Positions 24,899 through 38,500 of a stretch of 64,000 nt of DNA are shown piece by piece (position 1 is the first letter of the stretch; each line of letters starts with the position of its first letter). The notes beneath the pieces were generated by a model. The model was not told the DNA's origin, did no database searches, and saw only the letters and a program-made list of their open reading frames with translations. The DNA lies in assembly GCF_002078875.1 (NCBI RefSeq), contig NC_034411.1:31886260-31950259 (forward strand), written 5' to 3'. Source of the stretch: Numida meleagris (taxonomy: Eukaryota; Chordata; Aves; Galliformes; Numididae). The position numbers were made by a program, and so were the translations under genes.

Positions 24899-27800
24899 TG
24901 GACTTAAAAAACAACATAGTTTCCACAAATGTATCTTGATAATGTCCTTGAGCTTCCTGGTGAGATGGAGACAGACACAGAGAAGCAGGAGCAGTGTGTA
25001 TGTGGTTGTCGGGTTTTTTTTCAGAGCTCTTAGTGACCATTTGTGTTTAGCTGAAATTGCAGCACTAGATCCTGTCAACAAAATAAATAAATAAACAGAA
25101 TGTTCTGTTTGTGGTTGAACTAGCAAAGCCAGGTTTCTTAGCAGGTTGTATCTCAGAGTTCAGTTTCCTCACATCTAATAAAATATGAGTTAAGCTTCAA
25201 GCTTCTCCTGTCCTTGCAAGATGCATTTCTCCAGTGTGGATTCTCAGTTGTATAAGAAGGAGCAAATGATCTTCCCCAAATTGGGAGCACTAGTTCAGGG
25301 TTTTCTCCTTCAATAGACCAACTAATTCAAAGGAACTTGTCAGTACTTAATTTCTTTGTTAAATTTGTGATTGTTCAAAGATTCAAAATGCAGAGGTACA
25401 GCTATATGTGTACACAACACAGGCATAAAGACAGTGCAGTTATGGTAACTCAGCTCGTCTGGGAACTATGGTAAGCACTGTATCTTTATTTGAAGAAAAC
25501 AGAAAATACTGGTGTGCTATTACCAATCCCCTTTTAACTCCAATTTATTAATTTTTCATAAAGGGCACTGGACAATTGTTCATGGCAAGAGCAACAGAGA
25601 ATATTATCAAATCCAACAGTGAATGTTTCCCTTCCCTTTAAGGTAAGGTAAAATTTTGATTATTTTTTATAGCAAATGGTTTGGGGAGAGTTGAATACAA
25701 GTTGACAGAACAGCAGGATTTCTGGCAGGCTGCTGGCAAGACTGGTCAAAGGTATTTAAGCTTTCACAATATTTGGTGATTTATTAACAAGGTTTGATTA
25801 AATGTTTACAACTGCTGAAATAATGAGTATGAAATGTTACTAACACATTACCACATTACAAGCAGCAGATTATTTTCTACTGGGAGAGAGCATTTAAAAA
25901 AAAAAAAAACATGAAATACCACAAAAATGCTATGAAAAAAAATAAGAATGGCTTTCATACAGAAATTAGAACACTAGTAAATATACATCCTAGCTGGAAA
26001 TGGCATGCATTGGTTACTTATAACGTAATGGTTCTTCTACACTTTGAACACAGTTGCTCAATAATAAACTAGCTTTTCTAATATCACACAAAAAATGCTG
26101 TCCAAGCTCAGAATATCCCAAAAGACCAGGCCACTGCATGGCCTAGTATTACACAAACAGTGCTGTGTCCTACGTAGGTGTGCCTGGGTGCTGGTGTGCT
26201 GAGCTCATCCAGGGACATCTGCCTGGGGCAGGTGGGAGGAAGGCAGGATGGTAACAGTCTCTCTTTACCTCAGAGCTGCTGTCATTGCTGGAACTTCAGG
26301 ATCTTGACTTCTTTCTTCTGTCAAAACTGGCTGAAGCGAACATACAGCTTCAGGAGCTATTGTGTGAAGAAACACAGTGTGAAACACACAAGAAGCTGTG
26401 TGAAGAAAATTGTACTGCTGGACAGGACAGTGTACATAAGTGTACATAAGTTCTGACTTCTTAGGAAGTAGGGCTAAAAATGCACCAATTAGCAGCGGGC
26501 TTGCCTATTTATAAGAGGTAGGGTCTGGACTTGGATGTTTATTAGGACTTCATATGCAAATTTTGAACTATGAGAAAAATCCACATGCAGAAGAACAGCG
26601 CTCCTCTACAAATAGTTTCTTCCCATTTGCTTAGACCAATTGTCAGGTTTAGTCCAATTTAACATAACACATCTAGGTAAATTAGTGTTTAGGTCCTAGC
26701 TTGGAAAGCTGCTGTGTTCTGACAGGTTTCTACATGTATGCAATGACTTCTAATTTCTGCATTGGTATGCCTAGGTAAGGTGGCCGCAGGTGCAAAGCAA
26801 TTTAGGAATTTGGGACGTGACCCGTGACTTGATTTTGACAGTCATGATGCATCCAGAGAAACTAATGGCAGCTGTAAACAGCAGTTCCTATGGGCCATTA
26901 TTTTTGAAAGAAAAGGACTACTCTAAGGCCGCAGGTGGCAGGCCTTAGAGAACCACATTAGAAAATCTTAAATCTTTGGAAACACTCACATTGTTTTCTG
27001 CATCTATAATCTGCTTCAGCTGTGTTTGTCCTCCTATTAATTCTCTGTATAATAACCTTTCCTGTTTTACTTGGCTTAGAGAAAGATTTTTGGCAAATGA
27101 TGTTGAAAAGAGAAAATACATATAAAGGTTATCCAGCAAAATGTTGTGACCATTCCTGAACATTTGAAATACGATCAGCATGAAGATTCATGTCACCTGG
27201 TCCCATTTTTAAATAATGATGGATTATGCAACTCACAATTATTATTTCTATCATAATGAATAATTGTTCTTCAGAAATTATTTTAGTAAAGCTTTCATAA
27301 AATCGAAGTGTTTACAAAACTCAAATTATGAACATATGAACAGGTTATACTTGTTTGAAACTTGGGAAATTGTGGAATATTGAAATAGGATTAATATTTC
27401 CATTTTAAAAGATTTCTGTCTTCCTCTCAGGTTGTAATTTGGCCTCATGGAAGGCTTGTTTCGTCCTCAGGTTCTTAATGGAGAATTAGGTAGCAGCTAT
27501 AGTTATTTTAAGGGAAATCTTTGTAAAGAGAAATAGATATTAGGCTATTAGAGTTAAATATTTGCACGGGTGGGCTTTTTAAGCAATACTTTGTTCACTT
27601 TTATAAAGGTGTTAGCGCACTTTTTTTTTTTTTTTTTTTTTTAAGAACTACATTGTATTTCTTTGTTTCTGAGCAGTAGGACTGAGGAAAATTCCAGCTG
27701 TTGATGAGCAGTAACTTTCCTTATGCAGTCTTAACAGTTACCATAATGTTTCCAGGGCCCTTGCACAGAAGGAGTTTTGTGTTTTCACACTTCCGGCAGG

Positions 27801-28259
27801 ATGTTGTGCAAGGGCCTCCAGAAGCCCTCAGGAAGATGAATGGGCACAGCAGGTTGTCTGTGGCAGTCCTTTTTCCAAAACCAGGAGCAGGAGTCAGAAC
27901 CAGAAATACTGCCACAGGGAGAAAGAAGAGTCGTATGTCATGAATAAAAGATGGGACATGGGAGCAGTACATCCTGCTCCCCAATAAATCTGAGTTCTTC
28001 TGTGATTCTGGGCAAACTACAATGGACGTTGGAAAATCATTGTCAGAGCTTCGGGCTCTGAGATGGCCAAGTTACTATTAAGCTTTGGTGCCAGGGCTGC
28101 TCTTCTTCCCGCAGCTGGTCAGGGTTTCTCTGTGATTTGCAGTACCAGACGCAGACGAAATGCTGCCTCTCTAGTTCCTAGAAGTAGCAAAGGTTAAGTC
28201 AGTAGCAGCCGGCAGACAGGACAGAGACACGCGCACAGGTACATTTGCTCTCCAGCAGC
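24899..28259. other. Non-coding DNA upstream of the RMDN2 promoter
   Basis: I see no gene here. A poly-A run lies near 25,897-25,910 and a poly-T run near 27,620-27,642. The remainder is AT-rich sequence with short chance open frames. Proximal regulatory DNA of RMDN2 is possible in the last few hundred bases but is not identifiable by eye. Confidence 0.55.
27620..27642. repeat. Poly-T tract
   Basis: A run of about 23 T. No CR1 or other retroposon body is attached. Confidence 0.85.
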
Positions 28260-28800
28260 CCCACCTGAGCACTGAAGCAGGTGCAGCGGGCTTCTCCGGC
28301 AGCACCCCTTGGGGCACTCAGGCAGCAGCGGCCCAGCCGGGCTTGCAGCAGGAGGCCTCGGCCGGGACGGAGAGCCGCCCGCCCGCCCGCCGCGCCGGTG
28401 CTGCTGCAAGCCGCAGGGCGTGCCCGGCGCCCTCCTCCGCGGGGAAGCGGCCGTCACCCCGGCGGCTCGGCCGGCGGCTGCGGCGGAGGCCCGTCCCCCT
28501 CGATCCGGGAATCGCCGCCCCCTGGGCCGCGGCGGGAGAGCTGCGGGGCCGCGCACGGGCCGGAGCGCTCCCGCAGCCGGAGCGGCCCGCCGGTACGTAG
28601 CGGGGCGACGGGCCCGGGGCTGGCGCTGCCGCCGCCGGCTTCCCCCTGCCGGGACGGGCTGCGGGGCGGGCAGCCGCGGGGGGGTGAGCGTGGGGCTCCG
28701 GTGCGGGGCAGGCGGGCAGCAACTGGGGCGGGCTGCGCTGCGGCCTGACAACTGCCTGTCGCCGGGCAGGCGGGGAAACCTGGGTGCTGCGAGTTTCTCC
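28260..28800 (+). promoter_or_regulatory. RMDN2: CpG island promoter and untranslated first exon of RMDN2
   Basis: This strongly GC- and CpG-rich block of about 540 bp ends only about 300 bp before the first coding exon and has no obvious TATA box, as expected for a housekeeping-type promoter. Sp1-type GGGGCGGG boxes are at 28,663-28,670 and 28,725-28,732. The first coding exon starts with a splice acceptor, so an untranslated exon 1 must lie upstream. The best donors are CCGCCG|GTACGT with intron start at 28,593 and GGGG|GTGAGC near 28,684. The transcription start cannot be fixed by eye. Long open frames on both strands here (up to 185 codons) are Pro/Arg/Ala/Gly-rich composition artefacts. 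Confidence 0.75.
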
Positions 28801-29101
28801 CTTTAAAAACGCAATACGCGGGGAGCGTTGTAAGTGAAAGCTGCGATGTTGTGTGGGTACAAAGTGTGCCTCCTTGTCCCCGACAACAGATCACGGCTGT
28901 TTTGTTTTTGCTGTCCCTGCACATCGCCTGTTATTGCAGAAGCTGCTAGAGTTGTGCTGTGGCTTCGTGTCTGCAGCATGCAGCAATTATTCTAGCCTTA
29001 ATCTTTTAAAAGCTTAAAAGATTTAAAAGCAAAGTAGGTGGTTTGAGTAGAGTGGGAAAATATCTTTAACTCTGTCTGTTATTGTTGTCTCACAATTTCA
29101 G

Positions 29102-29568
29102 GAGAGCGCAGAAATGTCTCACTTTGAAAATAAAGGATTGATACTGGGCATAATGGCAGGGACTGCTGGAATAAGCCTGGTCCTGGTTTGGTACCACAAG
29201 ACCCGAAAACCCAGTGCAGCCATGCACGTGCCTGCATTCACAGATGTAGGTAACAAGCTTCGTTCTGTAGGCTTGGAACATGAAGCTCATAACGAGCAAG
29301 GAGCAGTTATGGTTTTACATGGAAGGCAATTGCAGATACTTGAAAAACTGAATGGCTTGCTAATAAGTGTGGATGAACTGAAGAGAGAGGTGAAATTTCT
29401 GAAAGAAGCTATTCCAAAGCTGGAAGAGCTTGTTCGAGATGAGCTCCAAGGGAGGGGGGATGCACAGAGAGCTAGCCCATCACACAGAGCAGTAAGGCGG
29501 AGGAAAGCGGAGGCAGCACCTGGTGCAACAGAAACTACCAGCTCTGAGGAGGCAGAAAGTGAAGGAGG
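29102..29568 (+). CDS. RMDN2: RMDN2 exon 2, first coding exon
   Basis: The acceptor is 'acaatttcag' ending at 29,101, and the donor GTGAGT starts at 29,569 (phase 2). ATG at 29,114 follows a 12-base untranslated stretch and starts a protein whose first residues align with RMDN2 of other vertebrates. The exon encodes residues 1-151 plus two bases of codon 152. It contains a hydrophobic helix at about 8-26 ([18 protein letters not shown]) flanked by basic residues, consistent with a signal-anchor. A heptad-like coiled coil covers 72-112, with Leu/Ile spacing in [11 protein letters not shown] and [20 protein letters not shown] basic patch (HRAVRRRK) at 124-131 precedes a Ser/Glu-rich acidic end ([12 protein letters not shown]). 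Confidence 0.96.
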
Positions 29569-32500
29569 GTGAGTTGGTCACATTTTGTCTGCTACAGTTC
29601 CTATGCAGTGCAAATTGTGTCATTACGCAAGTGAAGCTTTGTGTTCTAAACAGTAGTCCTTTTAAAGTTTTATGTACATTTCATTTTTCTCTTTTCAGGA
29701 AAAAAAATCAGATCGGTTCTTTTTAAATCAGAGAAAACTCTGTGTGACTCTCTGTAAATCTGCACTGTGGTGAAGCTGGTCCAACATGAAGTCCAATACA
29801 GATCGCTACAATTTCAATTGGTAGCAGTCAGATGCAGTATTGCTGCATAACTGTGCAATGAGAAGCAAAGTTCAGGATAATGGTGTGATTTAAAAGCACT
29901 TCCAGCAATGAAGCAGTCTTGCTTAAGTCTCTGACAGAGTTGGTTCAGACTGTAGGAGTGCTTTTCATAATTGTTTCCTATGAACCTTAAAGATGAGTTA
30001 CTACAGTGTTCTGCCAAAAGGTGTTGCATGCTTTGGAAATTATGTCTGAATGCAAGGCGTGTACAAATGGCAGGCTTGTTTATGTATATTTGCTACTGTG
30101 TATGTTTCCTGGAGGCTTAATATTAATCATGAGTGATTTAGGGTACTGAGTAAGGTACAAAGTTCCTGGTTTTGATCACAGCTCATAGTCCAAATGGTGT
30201 TAACGAAATCTTTAGGCTTCGGTTAGAGAACATGCTGAAAGGCGAGATGTACCTGGAGTTCAGGAGAGGAACTATACTTATGTAATTTCATATGTTGCCT
30301 AATACACCCTATGGTAGTAATCTGAAAATGGTGATGACGTTACTCCCCCGTAATTACATCTTTGTTTTGTTATAATAGATTAGACATTTACATGCAGTTT
30401 ATTCGGAGTGTGTTTGTACCAGCTGTTTTCTGGTAACATCTCCTCAGTGTTTTACATACATAGCATAGGCAGCATGATGTCCGTAAATTGTCCATCTTAA
30501 GTAACTTTTTTTCTATAATATATGTTAATTAACAATAATATTCTGAAGACAGCAATATGCTGCATGTAGTAATTAATGAAATTCTGGTTTTGAAGAGTTT
30601 CTCCATATGTATTTTCAGTTCCTGTGGGCAGAATCTTGTGTTACATCTGAGCCTTCTTGCTTTTATTTTGATAGCATATTCTTAAGAACTATCAGTTCTG
30701 TTACATATCAGTTGTTACCTTTTTTTTTTTTTTTTAACTTTAAATGTTCAATATTGGCAAGGGTTGTCAAAGGCATTTCCCCTTCAAGTTCTATAGTTTC
30801 TCACATTGTTTTACTGTTCGGTTGGTTTGCAGAGACCTTTATACTGAGCATAAAATGTTTGGAGATGTAGATAATTCTAAAGCACCAGCTTACAAATGAT
30901 CAGGTTCACACGCACAGTATAGTTGTCATTCCACACCTGACACTGAGATCATCACATCTTCTTGTCAGGAGTGATTCATTGCTGTTTGGGAACTAACTAA
31001 GCAAGGAGACTTGTCTGTTCAGGTTCTGTATGACGAAGAAACTGATGGGGTGATCCAACACAAGTGATTATAGCATGCAAGAGCTTTGAGTGTGTCCTTA
31101 AGAGAGGCCTTCTCTGATGAGTATTTGGGTACAGTTGGAAGGAAGGAAGATAATTCAAGGTTGTAGATAGCAAACTGTACATGACAATGCATTCAGCTAC
31201 TGGCTTGTGCACCAGAGATATAATGTTGTTCTAAGTTACAGATTAAACTTCCTTTTTTCCACTTTTGGTTTTCTATCTAGGTTAAAGTACATGCAACGTG
31301 TTTCACAGCCCCAGCAATATTTTTATGATCCAGAAGATAGGGTTTTGCTTGTGTTAAGCAGTTCTGGTTTTAAATTACACATGAATAGGTTATGAGGAAT
31401 GACTACATCAGTTTCAAATTTGCAAACTTCTCCCAGGAAAGCTTTTAATATTACCTTTTTTTTTTTTTTAGTTATTATTTCTGGGTTTTTTTCCCCATAA
31501 AATATTTGATGCTGGCAGTCCCTGCTGTGGCCTTCACTGCTTTGATCTATTCTGATCTCTTCCCAATGTCACTGTTGATATTCAACACCTTGGAGAGAGA
31601 AGCTTTGCATTTTGCCTTTCAAAAATAATATATTTCTTTAAGTGGAAAAACAACACTTTTTAAAAATAAATTATATTTATTTTCACATAATAAAAGCTAC
31701 ACTGATTGGAAGATATGCTGAATTAATGAGACATTGACTGAAAACTCAAGAGCTCACTGTGTCTAGTCTGTTCTACATTCTGTTTTTAACGGTTTCAGTT
31801 TCTGTTCTTCACTAAGACCTCAGCCTTTAACATTTGAGGATGTATAACAACAACTCATTCGTTTAAAAGTAAAGTGTCTAGGTTATTGTGTCTAGGTTAG
31901 AGGATTTCACCTAATTCTGTCCCACTTGTCATTTTGAAGCTGTTTCCTCCTCGATACAGTGATGATGAACCATTAAAATCAGTGTCACGTTTGGCACCAG
32001 TCTTCACAAGCCTGTCACCCAGGCTTTTCAAATCACATTTGATATCAGTCACCAGAAAGTTTTACGTCAGTAAATCCTTTTCTTTCCTATATTTCACGTA
32101 TAGCTTTTTCCTTAAAGCATTTCCCTTGCCTGCTTCTAAGAATTACTTCCCTTATTTCTTCATTTACTTTTGCTGCTCATTTCTTTCCAGTGCAGTCTTC
32201 AGCTGACCTGACTCAGGTTTGGCAAATGTTTCCTCAAAGGCTGTTTATCATTACTGGTGGATGTGTATACTCTACTGGTTCATCCATGCCGATTTGATCT
32301 AGATGAGTCTGTGACATATAATCACCATTCTACTGAATTAGATGGAGCAGATGGGGCAGTGTTTGTGGCAGGTGAGGATTTTTTAAGTTGCCAGGGAGAC
32401 AACAAGTGATATTTGATCTGTCTCAAAGTTGGAGTGTTGTGAATGGATGTTGCCTGATTAGGCCTGGTCAAAGGGCAATCCAACCAGCTGATCCAATCTG

Positions 32501-35500
32501 TTGAACCAGCAGAGTGAGTTTACACCACAGCAATGTTTTATACCAGATAGCTCAATCACATTATTGTATTTTTATTTTTATGCTTTTTTTTTTTTAATGC
32601 AATACTGCTTGTCTGGATTTTGGAACAGTTTAACCAGAATGTGGTGAGTCTGTGGCATGGTTTCTGTTTGTTTTTTGGACTTTGAACAGTCTTTTGTGTT
32701 CTGAGTCCTATTCGTTGACCATTGCTCCTGACGTTCTTATCACTCACTGTTTTTCTCTTTTAAATAATATCTACTGGTAATAAATATTAAAACAGTTGGC
32801 AGTGAGTGTAGACATTTTTGAAGTTCTTCCAGTTTCTCAGGTATTGGTTAAAGTGTTTTTCACGTGTAAATATTCACTTCTCATAGAATCTTCTAGGTTG
32901 GAAAAGACTTCCAAGGCCATACAGCCATAGAATGATTTGGGCTGGAAGGGACCTTAAAAGTCGTCTGGTTCCAACTGCTCTTTCTGTGGGCAGGAACACC
33001 AGATTGCACAAAGCCCCATCCAGCCTGGCCTAGAACACTTCCAGAGGTCAGGCATCCACAGCTGCTTTGGCAGCCTGTTCCACTGCCTCACCACCCTCAT
33101 CATGAAGGATTTCTTTTAATGTCTACTCTAAACCTACCCTCTTCCAGTTTAAGGCCATTACCCCCTGACATATCACTACAGTCCCTGACAAAGACTCCCT
33201 CTCCGGCTATCTTCTAGGCCTTCTTCAGGTAGTGGAAGGCTGCAGTAAAGTCTCCCTGGAGCCTTCTCTTCTCCAGACCAAACGAGCGCAGCTCCCTCAG
33301 CCTGACTTCACAGCAGATGTGCTCGAGCCCTGTGATTTTCATCATGGTCTTCCTCAACTCCAACAGCTCAATGTCTTTATGTGCTGGGGGGCCCCATGTC
33401 TGGACATAGTACTTTAGGTGGGGCCTCACAAGTGCAGAGGCACAATCACCTCCCTCGTCCTGCTGGCCATCTCTTATTTGATGCACCCCAAGATACACTT
33501 GGCCTTCTGGGCTGCAAATGCGCACTTTTGGCTCATGTTGAACTTCTTATCAACCAACACTATAAAGTCCTTCTCCTCAAGGCTGCTCTCAATCCAATCG
33601 CATTCAACTATTTTCCATCTATCTTCTGTTAAAACTTGCAGGAAAACACCAGGTGAAATAGCAGATGTTAGAGTAGTTTTATAAAAGATTTGAAGAGCAA
33701 GCCATAATAACTCTTGTTCCTTTGTTTCTAATTTCCTTCTTGGTTTACTTTCGTCACCCCTTAAACGCCAGGAGGTTTTGGACTGTGTTGAAATAAATCT
33801 TTGCTTCTGTACTTCTAAATAAATATGTATTTGTATATACTCAGTATAGCTCTTCATAACATGCAGCTTGCGCTTCTGTAATGAACGGATGTGTAAACTT
33901 GCTAGCTGGTTTTTGAAATCAGTTATTGAGCTCTTTTTATAGCAGTTTTATATCAATAGTATCTATTATACTCTTATTTTGTGTATAAGTGGCTGGAGGG
34001 GCTTTCTGTCTTGAAATAAAATTACCTTCAGTTCAATTGTTAGGAAAAATCCTAGCTATTTATTTTTTTAGAAGTCTATATTGCCTTCTTAACGTGTTAT
34101 ATTTTTGTGCTTAAAACGTTTCAACCGTGGCAAGGATTGAACAGAGAGCTAGTAAGAAAATTAATGCAGTCAGAAACAGAACAGAAAAGCTTTATTTATG
34201 CCTTGTTTGCCAAAATGCTGAAATGATATTTAATACTTGATTAAATTACCTTGCTCTTATTTTATCCCTGTGACTCCTGAGCAATGTAGGAGTTTGCCTG
34301 GATTGCCTGACTGGTGAGGTAGGGACTCGTAACAGATGAAATAGTTACTTTTTAAATATAATTATATTCAGCTGCTCCTATTTGAAAATGGAGGACCCTA
34401 ATGTATGCTCAGCACTTTGGACAGTAAGGCCAACTGCTTATCTCTGAGTGGTATTTATGGCTCTTGTAAATATTTCCTTGTCCTTGACTGCCTTGTGCTG
34501 CGTACTTCTGCACAGAGCATAATTAATTACTGTAAGTTCTTTCCCAGTTTCAGATATTCTAACCTTCAGAATGTACAGAAGATCACTGTTATCAATTTGT
34601 TTATTATCACTTATGTTTAGATCATGAAACTGTTAAAGAGAACATTGTATAAGTGATTCTTACAGTACTTCTGGTGTGCTTAGTAAGCTCATTCCCATTT
34701 CAAAAAATAGAGAAATCAAGGTAAAGAGTTGAAGAGGTTCAGGACTGCAGAGTGTTCAGGGTTGTAGAGAGCATCTTAGTACATGTTAATGATTTAAAGT
34801 GTTCTGCAATTGAAGCACCAGGACAAATGTTTCTAATATGTCTAAATTTTTTAAATGTAGGTTTAAGCAGAACAATATAATTACTTTCTTGTTACATTTG
34901 AGATTATGGTCATGCTGTCCTCGTGAAGATAAAGGCTCTGTAATAATAATAATAAACTTGATTTCATGAATAAAAACTTTTCAGGTTGGAAAAATTGAAT
35001 AAATTGCACTGAATTTTTTGCATTTCAATTTCACAGTGATTTACCAATATTTTTGGAAAATATAGTTATTATTTTCTGTGATTTTTAGTTACCTTACAGC
35101 TCATACTGATACTGAAGGAGATTCTGAGGAGGAGAAGGGATGTAAGTCACCCGATACCACTGTGCAGTCAGAAGATGAATTATTTAATCTTCTACAGGAG
35201 GTGGACAGTTTGCACAAGGGTTCAGAGGATGATAAAAAGGAGAGTTTCAAACTGCTACTTGAGAAAGAAGCCAAGGTATTAGTGTTATGTTGCTGTTAAC
35301 TTATGTTTTGCACTACCTCTGTGAACTTCCTTAATATGGGCATTAAAATGCACACAGGAATGAAAATGCAATTTCATGCTTATTTTGAAAATATGTTGAA
35401 AAATAAATATTTCAAGGTGGCACCGATATTCATGTTGGGTGGGCATGAAGGTTTTATTGTATTATTTCTCATCTAGACTCAAAAATTTTGAGATTTTGCT

Positions 35501-38500
35501 TGATATGTGTATTTCTGTGTGCAGTAAAGAAAGATACTGTGGGCTTTTTTCCTAGGTAAATGAAACTTTTTTTGCTGGTTTTAGAATGGCTTGTATGAGA
35601 AAGTCCTGTGGGATAAGTTATAAACCAGACCAAGTGTTCTGAAGAAATCAAACTATGAGCCTATAGTCTGCTTATACCTTTATGGTAATCTTCATGTGAG
35701 CTTTTCTTTTGATGACTTTGCTATGCACTTGTTTAACTCTTGATAAAATTCCCAAATGTTTGACAGTTAGCGTTCTATTCAGTGTATCAATTTCTTCTTC
35801 TTTGACAAACATAATTAGTTCTGATTACATTTTCATTTATGTATTTAAATACCCAGGCAAGTTGATGAAATGCTACTTGCAAGTGAAACAAAAGAAAGTA
35901 TACATCACATCATCCAGGAATCTGTTGGATTTTACTGGGTTACATTTATATTTTTAATTTAAAAAAGAACTTTAAAACTGATTTTTGAAATGAAGCCTCT
36001 TTAGTTTGTGTAAAGTATTTCCAAAACCTTTTTCTTCTTTGGCAGTGAGAAATTGATATCTGGTTCTCATGTAAATAAAAAGTAGTATAAAGGGATGTAA
36101 AATAACCAAATATTTATACCATGTTTGTCTAACCCACTCTAAGTATTATTAAAGGAAACTGTGTAAATCACAGTCTGATCTGATTCTAAGTTGTTGTCTA
36201 ATTTCAGTATGAGAACTGTGTGGACTTTCTTTGGAGATTTGCACGTGCTTATGGAGATATGTTTGAGATGGCTACTGATGCTGAGGAAAAGAAAAAATAT
36301 GTTTCTGATGGTAAGCAGAGAAAAATGCTTATATACAATGTCTTCTGAATGTAGTGAAACATGCTTTGAACTTTGGTAAGGTTTTCCAATCCAAACAATG
36401 TCCAATCTAGTAAATGGGAACGTTAGTACTGTAATAAAAATATTTTGCACGAAGCCTATCATGTTGTACAACTTCAGTCCATTCTTTCCTCTCTGGAGAT
36501 ATCCAAAAAAAGGTGTATGAGAAATCTTGTTGGTCACAATTTAAGTCTGTTGCCCATGGATGATGCCTTAAAATCCTTCATTTTTTATGAGAATCAGATG
36601 GAAACAGAATATAAAACAATAATTTTAAAATGAAAGAATATTAAAAAATATTTCAGCACAGTTTTTTAACTACGTCTTTAGGAGAGAGAGAAGAAGAAAT
36701 AAATGCCAAAGTAAACTCAAGGCTTGTTTTTCTGAGGCAAAGTCAGCCTCAGCTGCTTGTGAAGGTACTGGGGATAAAACTTTGTTGGTTTTTTTTTTTT
36801 TTTGAAGATTCACATGTGTGACAATTTAAGATGTTGCTTCCAGGTGTCCCTCCTCATGTGTGCTGTTTGATAGCTTAGCCTTAACAACATTCCAGTTCTC
36901 TTCTTCGCAGCCTTTTTTTCTTTGTTGCTTTTAAAAAGCATTTCCCTTTGCTTTACGGTCTAGTTTCATATTGGCTAGAAGGATGGCATATGTTACCCTT
37001 TTTGTTTTGGACCTTCTTCTTTTGACTATAATAAAGCCTACTTCTTTTCTACCTGTATCACCCTCCTCCAGTCTTTTCAAACACATTGTTCTTATGGTAA
37101 TCTCTTTGCCTGTATCTGGGAACGTCTCTCTGTCCTTTATTTCTCCATTGCCTCTCCCTTTTTGCTGTACCAAAGTAAGGTTTTGTAAGTGTATTTCAAG
37201 TTCACATATTTTTGTCTTTTGTGACTCTCCTAATGTTTTGTAGGTTGTGGGTTTTTTTTTTTTTCCTGTCAACAGGAAGGACAACACTGGAAAAGCAACT
37301 TTGGCTGCTCTTTGTCATCCTTAAAGGCACTGTCATGCCCCTGGGCTGTTATTACTTATTCCATAGCCAACTTAGGCATGTCCCAAGGTCCCTGACCTTA
37401 TCTTTTTGTCCCTATTCTTTCATCTTAAGACTAATACTATCCTGACTACTTAATTGATGCTGTCTTTGGTTTGGTAGCAGTTTAGCTTCTTTGTGTGGAA
37501 GCTGCTGCTGCTGTGAGGATTATAACACAAGCTACTTTACAACAGTGAACTCTGTTGTTGGATCCTTTCCTTTTGTTGTAGCCTCTCCTGATGTAAGATA
37601 ATGGTGCAGCAAAAGACAGGGAGAGAGAAGGAATGACACAGGGATTAGGTCTTGGGTAATCAGTCTCCTTTGGCTCATTCTCATGAAGGGGTGGGTGGTG
37701 GCAGCCCTTTTCATCTCTGTTTTTGGAAGTGATGCAGAAGGATTGAGACTGCAGGGGAGCTGGCAGTAGTTTTGTGTTTTTTCATTCCATTGGGTTAGAG
37801 GACTGTGTATGCTGCTCTTTGTTTTTATGAAGTTAACTTGTAATACAGAAATGTCAGTGTGGCGTAATTGGTTGCAGCTGAAACTGTGCAAGCAGCAAGC
37901 ATCTCATCTGGGTGCGTGGGTTTGATCAGGCCACCTTCTATCATCTTTATTCAGTTAAAAGCAGAACCTAATGGAAGACTTTGTACTGGAAAGGAACTTC
38001 AACAAGCTAATCCCTGTACCCAAGGAAGGAAGCAGCTCTGCTGCTTATTCTGACAGGTGCTTCTCTAACCTGCTTTTAAAGGTCCTACAAATAATGTGGC
38101 CTCCTTCAACAGTCCAGTCTAATCCTTCCCTGATTGAGCTGCATCTGACTTGATAAAATGGATTAAGAAAAAATACTAAAAGAGCATCCATTTTATTGGG
38201 GGCTGAGCACATCTATGTAAGTGCAAATGATGTAAAGCCGTGATCATCCATCTATATTTACAAGAGAATTTTGGATTTCTTTACAGCCAGAGTACATCTG
38301 ATTGATTAGTTCTTGGGAGTTGCCAAAGATGTAGAAGAGTATAATAAATCTTTTAATGTATTGTATTCCTTTTATAGGAAAGGCTAAAGCTGAAAAGGCT
38401 GTCCAGTTGGATGCCACGAGTGCTGAGAGTCACCAGTGGTAAGTTTGGGAAAATTAATTTTTGCATAATTATATATATTTATCAAATCCAACATAAGAGA

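Larger units (their letters stand above)
29569..35088 (+). other. RMDN2: RMDN2 intron 2
   Basis: A 5.5-kb intron with GT-AG ends (gtgagt...tttttag). It carries poly-T runs near 30,719-30,735 and 31,459-31,471 and a minus-strand CR1 copy at 32,882-33,610. Otherwise I see no gene. Confidence 0.85.

Noticed and set aside
28194..28924. Long open frames on both strands across the RMDN2 CpG island (up to 185 codons)
   Set aside because: GC-rich DNA has few stop codons. The products are Pro/Arg/Ala/Gly-rich, overlap on both strands and in several frames, and show no family.
33214..33525. 103-codon minus-strand frame in intron 2
   Set aside because: It is CR1 reverse-transcriptase tail sequence within the minus-strand CR1.
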